DNA from: Rozella allomycis CSF55
Lineage: Eukaryota > Rozellomycota
DNA: 33,295 nt
Assembly: GCA_000442015.1 (NCBI GenBank)
Contig: KE560919.1
Location: 1 to 33,295 of the forward strand
Direction: 5' to 3'
How positions within the stretch are numbered: position 1 is the stretch's first letter; each line of letters begins with the position of its first letter. The notes under the pieces were generated by a model that worked only from the letters and a program-made list of their open reading frames with translations, did no database searches and had not been told where the DNA came from. Shown in pieces: positions 9,668-20,610 of this stretch. The translations under genes and the position numbers were made by a program.

Positions 9668-10855
9668 ATGAAAATCTGCCATTTAGAGTCTTGCCAAAAG
9701 GAGGCGAAATTCCAGTGCCCCAAGTGTGTCAAGGCAGAGATCCGGGATATATATTACTGCTCGCAGGACTGTTTCAAGGCGGACTGGCCTGAACACAAGA
9801 AGCGGCATCAGGAAGCGGGCCAGTATAATCCGTGGCCTGGATTTGGGTTTACGGGCACATTGAGGCCGTACCCCACGAGTGCTATGCGAAAGGTGCCTGA
9901 GCATATTAAGCGACCTGATTATGCAGAGACTGGTAAAACTGATTGATGGGAATGAAAAAGGGATTCCGGTGAGTGAGCAGGCTGAGCGTGGTAGCTATGC
10001 TATCAGAGTGCTGGACAAGGAGGAGATTGAAAAGATGAAGGTTGTTTGCAGACTGTCGCGGGAGGTGTTGGATATTGCTGGAGCGGCTGTTAAAGTTGGA
10101 GTGACAACCGATGAGATTGACAGGATAGTGCATGAGGAATGTATCAAGAGAAATGCGTATCCATCTCCTTTGAATTATTATAATTTTCCCAAATCATGTT
10201 GCACGTAAGAATAGATGTTAGTTATGAAAGATCTGTGAATGAAGTTATTTGCCATGGAATACCAGATATGAGACCGTTGGAGGATGGAGATATTGTGAAT
10301 ATTGACATTTCATTGTATTTTGATGGATATCATGGGGATGTGAATGAAACATATTTTGTTGGGAATGTTGATGAAAAGAGTCAAAAATTGGTTAGAGTTA
10401 CAAAGGAGTGTTTAGACTTGGCCATACAAATGGGTAAAGTAATTAAAAAGGAATGAAAAGTTAAACCAGGAGTAGCGTACAAGGAGTTGGGCAATGTAAT
10501 TCAGAAACATGCACAGAAGCATGGATTGTCTGTTGTTAGAAGTTATTGTGGACATGGAATTAACAAGTAATGAAAGAGTGGAATGATTATAGTTTGTTTC
10601 ATACAACGCCAAACGTACCGCANTAGTTTGTTTCATACAACACCGAATGTACCGCATTATTCGCGCAACAAGGCTGTTGGGATAATGAAGGCTGGACATT
10701 GTTTTACGATTGAGCCTATGATTAATGAAGGACATTGGAAGGAGAAGCATTGGCCAGATAATTGGACAGCAGCGACTATTGATGGGAAGAGATCTGCGCA
10801 ATTTGAACAAACGTTAGTTGTAACAGAGGATGGATATGAAATATTAACTGCATAA
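9668..10855 (+). CDS. METAP1: Methionine aminopeptidase 1 with N-terminal zinc finger
   Basis: Cotranslational removal of initiator Met at the ribosome. Exons 9668-9932, 9961-10204, 10231-10433, 10461-10566 and 10593-10855 (introns 28, 26, 27 and 26 nt). The N-terminal C6H2-type zinc finger ([17 protein letters not shown] ... YYCSQDCF ... HKKRH) is the ribosome-binding part. The pita-bread catalytic domain keeps the five metal ligands: two Asp in [20 protein letters not shown], His in the FHTTP strand region, Glu in FTIEPM and Glu in SAQFEQT; it also keeps CGHGI. As given, the last exon is broken by an N and a 33-bp repeated block (10590-10656). Counting one copy restores the frame at 348 residues, so the gene is almost certainly intact. 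Confidence 0.93.
10590..10656 (+). repeat. 33-bp near-duplicate around a single N (unmerged alleles, likely assembly artefact)
   Basis: Copies 10590-10622 and 10624-10656 flank N10623 and differ at three positions. All three are third-codon transitions (ACG/ACA, CCA/CCG, AAC/AAT) that leave the protein unchanged. With both copies the spliced CDS is 1081 nt, not divisible by three; with one copy it is 1047 nt, an exact multiple. Confidence 0.85.
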
Positions 10856-10896
10856 AAAGCTTTAAAAAGATTTAAAAAAGTTTTAAAATGTTTATT

Positions 10897-13800
10897 CTAG
10901 TCATCGTCATCTTCAATAGTAATTTTAGCTTTTCTTTTCTGAGATTTCATGATTGGCATTTCATTTTCTTTATCTTCTTCATTAAGTGACTCTTTGGTCA
11001 AATTTAGTTCATTCAATTTTGAATTCTCTGTCAAATTGGAATCATTAAATTCTTGACTTTTAAAAGTTTTCCTTCTCTTTTGTTTTAATTCAAGTAATAA
11101 TTCTTGAATTCTTTCTTGATCAACAATTTGTTCATTCTGATCATCGTTTTGACTAAAGACCATTTCATCAGTAGAATGTTTCTTGTTAGATTTAAAAGTA
11201 CCTTTAACACTCTTTCCACTCTTGTTCTTTTCTTCACTCTCTCTCCCTTCTACCTCACTGTCACCCTCAGCCCTTTCAACTTCTCCTTCATCTCCCTTTT
11301 CACCTTCTCCTTCAACTCCTTCTTTTCTCTTTTGCCTGTTGAGTTTTAATTGTTTTAATTTTTCCAATTTATTTTCCTTTTCAATTTCATGTTTATCTTT
11401 TAGTTGAGAAATGTAATTTTCAAATTCATCATTTTCAGAGTCAGAAGAAGAATAATTTAAATTGCTTAAAGATTGTTGGAATAAAGATTGATCAATTGAA
11501 CTCTTTGAACTCAAAATATAAAATGTTAATGGTTTATCTTCTGGTGGTTGAAATTGCTCAATTAGCGTTGAATTCAATATATCTACAATTTCTTGTGAAT
11601 TGAAATCTTGTGGGATTTTCCACAGTAGAGATTCATCATCTTATTTAAAGTGAATAGAATCTTTACCTTTGATTAAACCAATCAAGTCTAGCAAGAGATG
11701 AAAATATTTATTTGTAAACATTTTAAATTCTTTTTGATTCAAAGGTTTGAAATCTTGAGATTCATTGTTTGACAAGAATGATATCAATAGATTGATATAG
11801 TCAGTTTTATTCTTTTGAATTAAGATTGAAGCCACAATTTTAATCTGATCTATTTTAGAGAATTCAGGTGCCACGTATAGATCAAAAGAAGTATTTTTTT
11901 CATATTGCATTCTTGGATCTTTTCCAAGTGTGATATATTTAACATCATAAGATTGTTTTGGATATAAAATTTCCATAATGAGAATTGGATATTCAGAAAC
12001 TTTTTTCATAAAGATTTTAATAAAATAAGAAATAAATTTAAATAAATCTTTTTCTAATTTCATTTCAATCATTTTAAAAAAAGTTGATAGAATTGAAATC
12101 TTATAAAATACAGGGGTCATATTATGTTTAATTAAAAGTTTATGTAAAATTTTCAAACAAAATTCTTTTTCTTTTTTATCTAATATTTCTTTTCCATACA
12201 AAAGTCTCAAAATATTTAAAATTATTAATTCTTCTCCAAATTCCTAAATTTCAGAATCTAAAAATAGATTTTACAATTTCGAAATTTTCTAAATTTTCAT
12301 TTTTCATTCTTTTCAAAAGTTTCATAAAATTAAAAATCCCTCTCAAAATAATAGACAAGTATTGAACTGAAAATTTCATTCCATCTTTTAAAATTAAATA
12401 CAAAATTCTAAATACATTTCCCTCCAAAATTATATTCATCAATTCTTCTTCATTAATCAACTTTATCATCTCTGTCAAACTCTTCACTAAAATTTCAACT
12501 TGTTTCCACTTCTTTTCTTCAAACGATGATGCCAATTCATTCGCCAATGTTAAAATAAAACTTCTATTCAAAACACACTGAATCATTTCAGGCATCAAAT
12601 AAGGAGCATTAGTAGTAGTAGGGGGATTATCAACTACTTTATCACTCTCTTTATCAATTATATTCACTTTGAGCCCTTCACTGTTATTATCATCTTTATT
12701 ATTATGGTTTATATTTTCATCAACCATATCCACTCTATCTATATTCTCTTTATCTTCCACTCTATCATCTTTATTCTCTCCATTGTCCACTCTATCTTTA
12801 TTCTCCACTCTATCTTTAATTCTCTTAGTGGCTTCAACTTCATTGGATGATTCGTGATAGAATTTACAACAGAATGAAATAATATCATAAACTTTCTCAA
12901 CATCATCTTGACTCAAAAGATTATTCGTTTCAATCAATCTATTCGCTTTAGAAATTAATCCATTCATCCCACTTTCAATAAATCTCTTCTAATACCTTAA
13001 CTAAATTTACCTTTTCATAATCTTTTTTGTTATTTTTATTGTTTTAATATCCCCAGTTCTACTTGTATTGCAAAATGATGTCACAAGCTTTCTAGTCCCT
13101 TATCTTCCCACAATCAATCTTCTTTACCTTTAGGAATCGGCATTCTCACTTTCCCTCCACATTTCTTTTCTAAAATTTGTTTTCCATTATCAACCGCAAA
13201 TTCATTCGAATAAAACCTCGTATGTCTTGGCCTCAAATTAACCCTCTTCTCCTTTTGCTTCAATAAACTCAATTTATTAATAATTTCTTCCTTGTAAATC
13301 CCAATCGCACATTTATCTTTAATTATCCCATGAATAATCCCAATCATTATCGTTATCCACTGTGGATACTTTCCTTCATTCATCTCGCCGCAAATACTCA
13401 CAAATATTTCCACAAATCTACTTTGCTCCAACACCTGAATATATTTATCCTTTACATTTCATCTATTCCTCTTACATTAATCTCATCCTTTTGATGCTCA
13501 ATAACCATCAAATTTCTAATCAATGAAAGCACAAGCTGTAACATATTCTTATTCTCCTCATAATTCATCCTTTCTCCACACACTACACCCCCTTACTTGA
13601 ATAGTTTCGCAAAATACATAATCAACCTCTTCCATATCATCACATTACACATCGCTTGCTTATAATTCTGATGAATCTCCACAAAATTCACCCCCTCCTC
13701 CTCTATATTCCACGTCAACGGCACACATATCTCAACTAGTCTCCATTTCCTCATCTCCTTACCAAACAACTGACAATACACATCCTCTGTAGTATTCATC

Positions 13801-14045
13801 AGCATAGGCACCAAATGCTTCTCTATCACATTAAATTTTCCAAGCGTTTCAAACGAAAAATACTCGCGAGAATAATAGTCCTGCTTTAATAATCTCTTCA
13901 TGTCCTTCAAACAGTCCAAACTATTCTCGCCTGGAACAAACACTCCATTGTCTAAAACACCGATGCCAAGCGACAAGTTTAGCAACAGCGAGTGGATGAA
14001 CGGTTTAAGGCGTTCCTGCTTTTCCTCCTTTTCATTTTCATCCAT
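10897..14045 (-). CDS. TOF1: Timeless/Tof1/Swi1 replication-fork protection protein
   Basis: Part of the fork-protection complex with Tipin/Csm3, which links helicase and polymerase and pauses forks. Seven exons (introns 27, 26, 29, 27, 31 and 27 nt) give 993 residues. The N-terminal Timeless domain shows GVLDNGVFVPGENSLDCLKD followed by MKRLL, VEICVPLTW, and LVLSLIRNLMV after splicing. RPRHTRFYSNEF matches the family RHSRFG-type block. A middle region (FIESGMNGLISKANRLIE) carries an Asp/Asn-rich insertion. The C-terminus is highly charged with acidic clusters and ends EDDDD. An upstream ATG at 14087 is also in frame; 14045 (MDENEKEEKQ) is preferred because the family begins close to this block. 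It is convergent with METAP1, with about 41 bp between stop codons. Confidence 0.85.
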
Positions 14046-14157
14046 TTGCGAAATTTCAATGTTTAGGGTAAAGAAATGGCAAATCACCGTAAAATATGCA
14101 GTTAAAAATTCAACGAGATTTATTTCAATTCAATTATATCTCATTAATGATATCATA

Positions 14158-14198
14158 ACGCCATTCCTATTGACACGNACGCCATTCCGATTGACACG
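14158..14198. repeat. 20-bp near-duplicate around N14178 in the Tof1/Per1 divergent promoter
   Basis: Copies 14158-14177 and 14179-14198 (acgccattcctattgacacg type) differ at one base and are separated by a single N. This is the same pattern as the other three N positions, so it is probably an unmerged allelic contig join. The rest of 14046-14224 is AT-rich intergenic sequence with no gene seen. Confidence 0.75.
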
Positions 14199-14224
14199 AA
14201 AGTTTCTGATCAGTAAATTTCCGA

Positions 14225-15178
14225 ATGAAGTTCCAATCCATTTCATCTCTATTTCTTCTCTTTCTATTCCATCTTTCCCCTTCTTTTTGCTCTTACGGTG
14301 ACAACCAAGAAAGTTTTCGCAGATGCACCCAGTCTTGCCTAAACACTCTATGTCCAGAAAATGAACAATCAAAATCACATCTCAGTTTCTCTCTCAGATT
14401 GCTGCAATGGACATGTCTGGATGACTGCAAGTACCGATGCATGATCAATCAAACTGAAAACGACCTCAAACAAAATAACAGAATACACCAGTATTTTGGG
14501 AAATGGCCGTTTTATCGCATCTTTGGAATGCAGGAATTTGCATCCGTTCTATTCTCTATTGGAAATCTAATCGTGCATTACAGAGGATTCATCATTCTTC
14601 GTTCGTCAATGTCGAATCGTTACTACATGAAACCTTTCTATTTAGTAAACTCTCTTCTTAACATGAACTGCTGGGTTTGGTCAACCATCTTTCATGCTCG
14701 AGATACACCAAGAACTGAACGAATGGACTATTTTTCGGCTGTGTTGATTATAGTATATGGCGTATACTACATGCTACTCAGAATGCTTCAAGCAGATACT
14801 CGCAAAAAGCAGCTATTGTTTGGAATACCATGCTTTGTATATTACATTTTTCATATTTTGTACTGCACGAGAAATCCTAGATTTGACTACTCTTACAATG
14901 TCATCTCTGGCACTATATTCGCAGTTACATTCCAGCTTACATATTTTATTTGGGGATTGCGAAACTTGGACAAACCTTATGCTAAATTGGCAATAGCATT
15001 TACATTTTTGGGAACTTTGGTCATGGGCTTTGAAATATTTGATTTTCCGCCTTATAATTTACTAATTGACGCTCATTCGCTATGGCATCTTTCAACGATT
15101 CCTCTTGTGTCGCTTTGGTATCGATTTTTATTGCAAGATGGAAGATATGAGGCTTTAAGGAGAAAGCAGCTGTTATAA
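14225..15178 (+). CDS. PER1: Per1/PGAP3 GPI-anchor lipid-remodelling protein
   Basis: ER/Golgi protein required to remove the sn-2 acyl chain of GPI anchors during lipid remodelling. Single exon, 317 residues. Signal peptide MKFQSISSLFLLFLFHLSPSFC. The luminal Cys-rich segment is typical of the family (FRRCTQSCLNTLC ... LLQWTCLDDCKYRCM). Then come FGKWPFYRIFGMQEFASVLF, VNSLLNMNCWVWSTIFHARD and TERMDYFSA, the Per1 hallmarks, followed by helices and a final DAHSLWHLSTIPLVSLWYRF with the conserved His residues of the CREST-type membrane hydrolase fold. It is intact. It should act on the GPI-anchored chitin deacetylase among others. Its stop is only 20 bp from that of convergent SKI8. Confidence 0.93.
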   Translation: MKFQSISSLFLLFLFHLSPSFCSYGDNQESFRRCTQSCLNTLCPENEQSKSHLSFSLRLLQWTCLDDCKYRCMINQTENDLKQNNRIHQYFGKWPFYRIFGMQEFASVLFSIGNLIVHYRGFIILRSSMSNRYYMKPFYLVNSLLNMNCWVWSTIFHARDTPRTERMDYFSAVLIIVYGVYYMLLRMLQADTRKKQLLFGIPCFVYYIFHILYCTRNPRFDYSYNVISGTIFAVTFQLTYFIWGLRNLDKPYAKLAIAFTFLGTLVMGFEIFDFPPYNLLIDAHSLWHLSTIPLVSLWYRFLLQDGRYEALRRKQLL

Positions 15179-15198
15179 CGCAACAAAAATAAATTTAT

Positions 15199-16256
15199 TT
15201 ATTGGCATGAATGAAATAAAATGTCTCCATTGTGAGAGACTGAAACTGTCTTTGATCCCTGCTCATTAAACGCGACTCCCCAAACTTGATTCGTGTGGTC
15301 TTCAATAACATGAAGGCATTGGCGGTTGACTAGATCCCAAACTCTTATTTTCCTGTCACTCGAAGCTGAGGCTAAATAATTTAAGGTTGGATTCACATCT
15401 ATACTAAACACTGATCCAGTATGTCCACTTAACATCGCCAAGGTATTTCCATGCACCCTTCCTTCCAATTAACGTGATTAAACTTACGCGTCATAAAAGT
15501 GAATCTTTTTGTTATCGCCTGAGGAAATGATTGTCTTTGAATCATTTGTGAATTTCACACATCTCACTGTAGATCCATGACCTCGTTTGTAATATTTATT
15601 TTACTTACCTGAAAATGAATTTAACAATTTTCCGGAAGCGACATCGATCACAAATACATGTCCTGTTTCAGACCCTACACCCAAATACATTCCATTTGGA
15701 CTCTTTATCAAATCAATCAAACCTATTTACAAATTTCATCGCGGTGATAAACTTTCCTTTAGTTTCAATAACAGCTTCTGAATTTTGAAGCTCATTTGAC
15801 CAAAATGTTATTTTGCCTTGATAATTGCCAGTTGCAACAAGTTGTCCATTTGGAGAAATTGCAGCACACCATGCTTCGACTGGCCCAAGTTCGGCAGTCT
15901 TGATAGGGAGCAAATTCTGAGTATCCCATAATTTCAATTGGTGATCCAAAGATGTAGATACAGCCACTAAGCTGAAATCCTTTCAAACACATTTACAAGT
16001 AGAACTGATTGCACAATCAAGACTTGATGTTCCCAGATTGTGTCCCTGTAAAGCACTAAGCATCTCATAATTCTCACCATTCCTATGTTAAAGTTTCTCT
16101 TATTTTACCAGCACATTATTTGGCCATCAACAGATCCAGTCAAAATTCTATTTGATTTGTAATTCCAGCAGCAGTTCCATATCGAGTCTTTGTGTGCGTT
16201 TTTTATCGTATGCAAAGAAGCAAACTAGAGACAGATTTACGGCTCAAAATTACCAT
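15199..16256 (-). CDS. SKI8: WD40-repeat protein Ski8/WDR61
   Basis: Scaffold of the SKI RNA-exosome helper complex and, in many eukaryotes, of the PAF1 complex. Seven exons (introns 29, 26, 30, 28, 27 and 30 nt) give 295 residues forming a seven-bladed propeller. AHKDSIWNCCWN starts blade 1. TLAVSTSLDHQLKLWD, GPVEAWCAAISPNGQLVATG, GKFITAMKFSPNG, GHGSTVRCVKF and LSGHTGSVFSIDV follow. The C-terminal DHTNQVWGVAFNEQGSKTVS is highly characteristic of WDR61. The first exon appears to carry only the ATG: intron 16225-16253 begins directly after it. That choice is the only one that keeps frame with AHKDSIW. It is divergent with UMP1, with 76 bp between start codons. Confidence 0.88.
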
Positions 16257-16332
16257 AATTCTATGGGCTTGTAATACAGAAATTTACGAATTGCAGCTAT
16301 GGTAAAGTCATATAGCATAAATTAAAAAGAAC

Positions 16333-16796
16333 ATGTTTACTGACTTTTCCTTGGCTCCAAATAGAAATGAAACTAAAGTAGAGATAAATGGGCCATACGG
16401 TGTACATGACACTCTTCGCCAAGGCTTTAAATCGGTCAGAAAAGAGTTTACAGCTGGTCATCCACTTGAGCCCGTGCTATCATCTGTAAGAATATTTTTA
16501 ATTACTAGATTAGAAATTGGAGACTGAAAACAAGATCAAATTATCGATGATGAGGAATAACTATGGACTTCACATGCCATTAAGACATATAATGGAACAA
16601 AAGATTGTTGGAATGCCAAAAAGGTTACCAGTTTTAAAGTCTAGTTCAATTGCAATGGATACTCTTTTAGGAAAGGATGAAACAATTGACGTTGAAGACT
16701 TTATGGGAGGTAAGATTATTGGGGTCTTTTATACAAGATGTTGAATTTCAACTTGCGTCCCACAATGTTCATGAAGTTATGGATTCAATGTTTTAA
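16333..16796 (+). CDS. UMP1: Proteasome maturation factor Ump1/POMP
   Basis: Assembly chaperone of the 20S proteasome, trapped in half-proteasomes and degraded on completion. Exons 16333-16485, 16514-16709 and 16738-16796 (two 28-nt introns) give 135 residues. Family features: GPYGVHDTLRQGF, the HPLE motif (GHPLEPVLSS), the NYGLHMPLRHIMEQKIV helix, LPVLKSSSIAMDTLLGKDE and TIDVEDFMGD. The C-terminal exon ends HEVMDSMF. Length matches Ump1/POMP (~140). Convergent with the peptidase gene, 34 bp apart. Confidence 0.92.
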
Positions 16797-16830
16797 ATAA
16801 AAATACAATGTGATTTTAAAAATATTGATT

Positions 16831-18933
16831 TTAACATTTATTGTTTGCATGATCGATGAATGCATAAAGGACAGAGTGTTCACTAGAAAAATGCCCTTCT
16901 GGATTAATTTTCAGGTATAGCTTTTTCTTCCATCCTTTTGGGAGATGGTGTCTTAATTTGGCAACCATTTTAGATGGTTCATAATAACCAACTCTTGAAT
17001 CTTTTAAGCCGGCTGTAAAAATAACGTTTGGAAAGTGTGAAGAAGGCAATTTATTATACGGAGAAAATCTTAAAAATTCATTGAAAATATCTTGATTATG
17101 TGGATTACCCCATTCTTCATATTCATAGATCGTCCAGGGCGTATTAATATCAATCATGTCACCTACTACATCAAGAAAAGGAACCTGAAGGATTGCAGTA
17201 TTAAATAAGTGAGGATATTGAAATAGCATTGCGCCGATAACCAAACCCCCTGCACTACGCCCTTGAATTACAATTTGTTCAGGCAAAGCCCAATTATTTG
17301 TTGAAAAATATTTCAAGACTGTCGCAAAATCATGAAAAGAGTTTTGTTTGTTTAAAAATTTACCATCCAAGTACCAATTATAGCCAAGGTCAGCGTCACC
17401 TCGAACATGAGCTATTATTATTGTGAAACCTTTATCAAGCAAGGGATACCAATTAATTTTGAATGAAGTTTCAATCATTCCACCATAAGCACCGTAAGCA
17501 TAAGCTAATAATGGTTTCCTGTACGGCTGGGATTTTCCTTTGTAAATAATAGAGACTGGTATTGAATTAATGAAAATCTTTTTTGATGAATAATCTTTAA
17601 AATTTATTAAAGAATTCGTTTCTTCTTCAACCAGTTCAAGACTTTGTTTAACAAAATGAATTCTAAAGATTTTGGATGGTTCATTAAATGAAGAATAAAT
17701 GAATGAAAAATAGTTATCATTAAAATTTCTATAAACTCTTTCTTCTTCGTCTTCAATTGCGTAAGGCATTAATGAATAAGGAAAAACTTTTGGTTTAAAA
17801 GGCATTACAACTTTAAATTCATCATTAGATTCATTTGGAAGCAAAAAGAGAAAATTCTTGGAACCTTTTTCCCAAAACCAAATCACAATCGCTTTATTGA
17901 AACTTTCAATTCTGGTCAAATATTTATTCGAGTGTTTTAATATGACTTTTGCTTTTTGTTTGTGAAAATCTTCAATTCCATTTAAAAGCAAAAGTTCGTT
18001 ATTTGGATGTTTTTCATCACCATAAAGTATTAAAAATTTATTGTTCCAATGTTCAACGTTAAAGCGAACATTTCTCTCCCTTTGACGAAATCTGAGTAGC
18101 CGGTCATTCCCATCTAAAATAATCACCTCTTTTGTTATTTGCCCAACAATTTCAATTGTTAGATACTTTCTATCATTTGTAGAACCAACTGCAACTGTCA
18201 AACTTTCATCTTCTTCATAATACAATAGTTCTTTTCTTTGCATTTCAACATCAATTTTAAAAATCTTTCGCGGTAAGCCCTTTTCATCCACAGAAGATGC
18301 AATAAGAAAATTATTTGCATCCCATCGTGCACTGTAATAAAATGATATTTCAGCGTCAATCAATTTGTAATTCTTAGAAATCATATCCACTACGCACAGA
18401 CGAAACCTCTCACTTCCATCCTCATCATAAGCAAATGCTAAATATCTTGAATCTAGGCTTATTTCAAAAAAGCCTACATTAAAGTATGACATATATTTTG
18501 AAAACAATGATAAATTAAATATCTCCTCAATGATATCCTCTTTCCTTCTATAAAACGCATTTTCGCCAGAAGAATTATGATTCTCGTAATATGTCCATCC
18601 ATCAATAACAACAGTTCTATGAATATAGACATGATGATCCTTTAACTTTGACAATTCAGCACGATAACTTTCAATTATGGATTCGCACGGTTTAATAAAC
18701 TTATCTTTTGTATAATTAGATTCTTCCGTTATGTACTTCATAGTTCTGCTATCGTTAAATTTCAACCATTCATAGTAATCAACAATTTTGTGTCCTTCAA
18801 ACAAAATCTCCGTTCTTATTCTCTCAGCTTTAGGCATTGATATGGTATAACAACTTTCCAGTAGGTAAAATATTAGAATAATTTGCACTAGCATTGCGAA
18901 CATAAAGATAATTTTCCTTTTTTGTAAATGCAT
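16831..18933 (-). CDS. S9A serine peptidase, oligopeptidase-B-like, with N-terminal signal anchor
   Basis: Cleaves short peptides, by family probably after basic residues. Intronless. The open frame extends to 18981, but the first ATG is at 18933, giving 700 residues. An N-terminal hydrophobic segment (KRKIIFMFAMLVQIILIFYL) should act as signal peptide or membrane anchor, unusual because oligopeptidase B is normally cytosolic. A seven-bladed propeller follows (DYYEWLKFND at its start is the S9A mark). The C-terminal hydrolase has the nucleophile in GRSAGG (Ser560), Asp645 in KDSRVGYYEP and His681 in PEGHFSS. EYEEWGNP is the oligopeptidase-B block whose Glu contributes to basic P1 specificity. 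The catalytic triad is complete. Prolyl oligopeptidase is the alternative; the EEWGNP block favours OPB. Confidence 0.87.
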   Translation of the reverse strand: MHLQKRKIIFMFAMLVQIILIFYLLESCYTISMPKAERIRTEILFEGHKIVDYYEWLKFNDSRTMKYITEESNYTKDKFIKPCESIIESYRAELSKLKDHHVYIHRTVVIDGWTYYENHNSSGENAFYRRKEDIIEEIFNLSLFSKYMSYFNVGFFEISLDSRYLAFAYDEDGSERFRLCVVDMISKNYKLIDAEISFYYSARWDANNFLIASSVDEKGLPRKIFKIDVEMQRKELLYYEEDESLTVAVGSTNDRKYLTIEIVGQITKEVIILDGNDRLLRFRQRERNVRFNVEHWNNKFLILYGDEKHPNNELLLLNGIEDFHKQKAKVILKHSNKYLTRIESFNKAIVIWFWEKGSKNFLFLLPNESNDEFKVVMPFKPKVFPYSLMPYAIEDEEERVYRNFNDNYFSFIYSSFNEPSKIFRIHFVKQSLELVEEETNSLINFKDYSSKKIFINSIPVSIIYKGKSQPYRKPLLAYAYGAYGGMIETSFKINWYPLLDKGFTIIIAHVRGDADLGYNWYLDGKFLNKQNSFHDFATVLKYFSTNNWALPEQIVIQGRSAGGLVIGAMLFQYPHLFNTAILQVPFLDVVGDMIDINTPWTIYEYEEWGNPHNQDIFNEFLRFSPYNKLPSSHFPNVIFTAGLKDSRVGYYEPSKMVAKLRHHLPKGWKKKLYLKINPEGHFSSEHSVLYAFIDHANNKC

Positions 18934-19249
18934 GAAAAAAATTCCGTGCACATGAAAAGGAAAAATTATTTCATAATTCAATGATTCAATGACATGGAAA
19001 TCTATTTTCTATTCACTTCACAAATAACATAACTAGTCATGCTAAATGGAATAAATAATGAAATTGGAAATGAACAATTCTTTACGAAATGTGGCGGCCT
19101 TGATTTCCTTGCATGCAACCACATCATTTCAGTTTACTAATTACGTTATTGTTTTAACAATAAGGTATATTTTTGAGTCATCTGAGCACATACATTTACG
19201 TTATGCCTGATGTGCGTATTTCTAAATCTAGATTAGATTTCAATATTTC
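18934..19249. other. Intergenic region between divergent peptidase and ALG3 genes
   Basis: One of the longer gene-free spacers left of 30.4 kb. AT-rich; it should hold both promoters. I see no RNA gene, repeat or hidden spliced exon in it. Confidence 0.5.
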
Positions 19250-20555
19250 ATGTTACGAAACTTTGATAGATTTTGCCTTGCTCTGCATGGAATTTTATCC
19301 ATTCTTATCATTTTAAAGGTTTCATACACCGAAATAGATTATTCCACTTATCTGCAACAAGCCAAACTCTTCTGGGAAGGTGAACGAAACTATTCCAAAA
19401 TCCTTGGTGATTCAGGACCTTGTGTATATCCTGCTGTACATTTATATATCTTTTCTGTTATATACTTCATAGGTTCTTTCCTGGAAGAACAATACAGATT
19501 GTTATTCGGGCAATTGCTATGGATGATTATTTCAATTGCAACAGTCAAAATAGTTTTTTCTATTTACAATTCTTTATACAAGTAGAGTATGTCAATTCCA
19601 TTTATAAGGAATACGTCAAAGTTAGACGCCGCGCTTAAACTAATGCTGATATTGTCTAAGAGAACTCATTCTATTTACGTATTGCGAATGTTTAATGATC
19701 CTATAGCAATGATTTTCTTTTGGCAAAGCGTCCAAGCACTATTGGAAAATAATTTAATTGTGTCTGCTTTATCTTTAAGGTATCTGGTACTTTTTAAAGA
19801 GAAAGCCTTGCCTTAGGTGTTAAGATGAATATTCTTTTATCTTTTCCGGGAATATTCGTAGCATTATATGTTACAAAAGGGTTTAGAAAAACATTTTTTT
19901 ACTTTACAATCGTTGGAGCTTTTCAGTTACTAGTCGCGATCCCATTTCTTGCAACATTTCCTTTGGAATACTCTTCAAATGCTTTTAATTTCAAACGAAA
20001 GTAATTTTTGTATGAATTCTTGAGAGATTTCTTTACGAATGGACTGTTAACTGGAAATTCCTTCCAGAAAATGTGTTTCTCAGCCCTTCCTTCTCAATGT
20101 TACTTCTGATTTTACATTTATTAGTTTTGATCATTTTTATTTCTCTATTCTTATTGTAAGACCATTTCCTTGTGTGAATAGTAAAAAGAAAGGTGTGCAT
20201 CCATGGAAATTGATGAGATTGAGTGCTGTAGGACTATCCAAGAAAGACACACTTGATTTGATTTTAGTCTCAACTTTCATAGGTATTTTATTTTCTAGAA
20301 CACTGCATTATCAATTTTATTCTTGGTATTTTACAATGTTACCGTTCCTTCTACGAGACTATTACCTGTAAGAAACTTTACTGAAATCAAATTAGCTGGT
20401 GTTTATACCCAATTATTGAATGGGTATGGAATGTTTATCCCACTTCAGAAATATCTTCTTTTGTCTTGTTATGCTCACATTTAATGATCGTGGTAGTTCA
20501 ATTTATGAAGGTATTGAGAAATCACTACCCAAAGAAAAACAATAAATTGCATTGA
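19250..20555 (+). CDS. ALG3: ALG3 alpha-1,3-mannosyltransferase (Dol-P-Man dependent)
   Basis: Adds the first luminal mannose (sixth overall) to Man5GlcNAc2-PP-dolichol in the ER. Exons 19250-19581, 19609-19779, 19806-20000, 20027-20155, 20182-20367 and 20396-20555 (introns 27, 26, 26, 26 and 28 nt) give 390 residues. Family blocks appear in order: YTEIDYSTYLQQAKLF, GPCVYPAVHLYIFS, LSKRTHSIYVLRMFND, ALGVKMNILL after splicing, EWTVNWKFLPENVF, LFSRTLHYQFYSWYF and EWVWNVYPTS near the end. A multipass membrane protein with a basic Lys/Asn tail. All hallmark motifs are present, so it should be functional. Diverges from the peptidase gene; about 316 bp lie between the start codons. Confidence 0.92.
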
Positions 20556-20610
20556 ATTTTTTTTGAAAAGGCATTAAAATCCATCAAAGAATTTAATGAT
20601 CAAGGACTAT

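Noticed and set aside
10590-10656. METAP1 as a pseudogene
   Set aside because: The only disruption coincides with an N and an allelic duplicate; collapsing it restores frame and all metal ligands.
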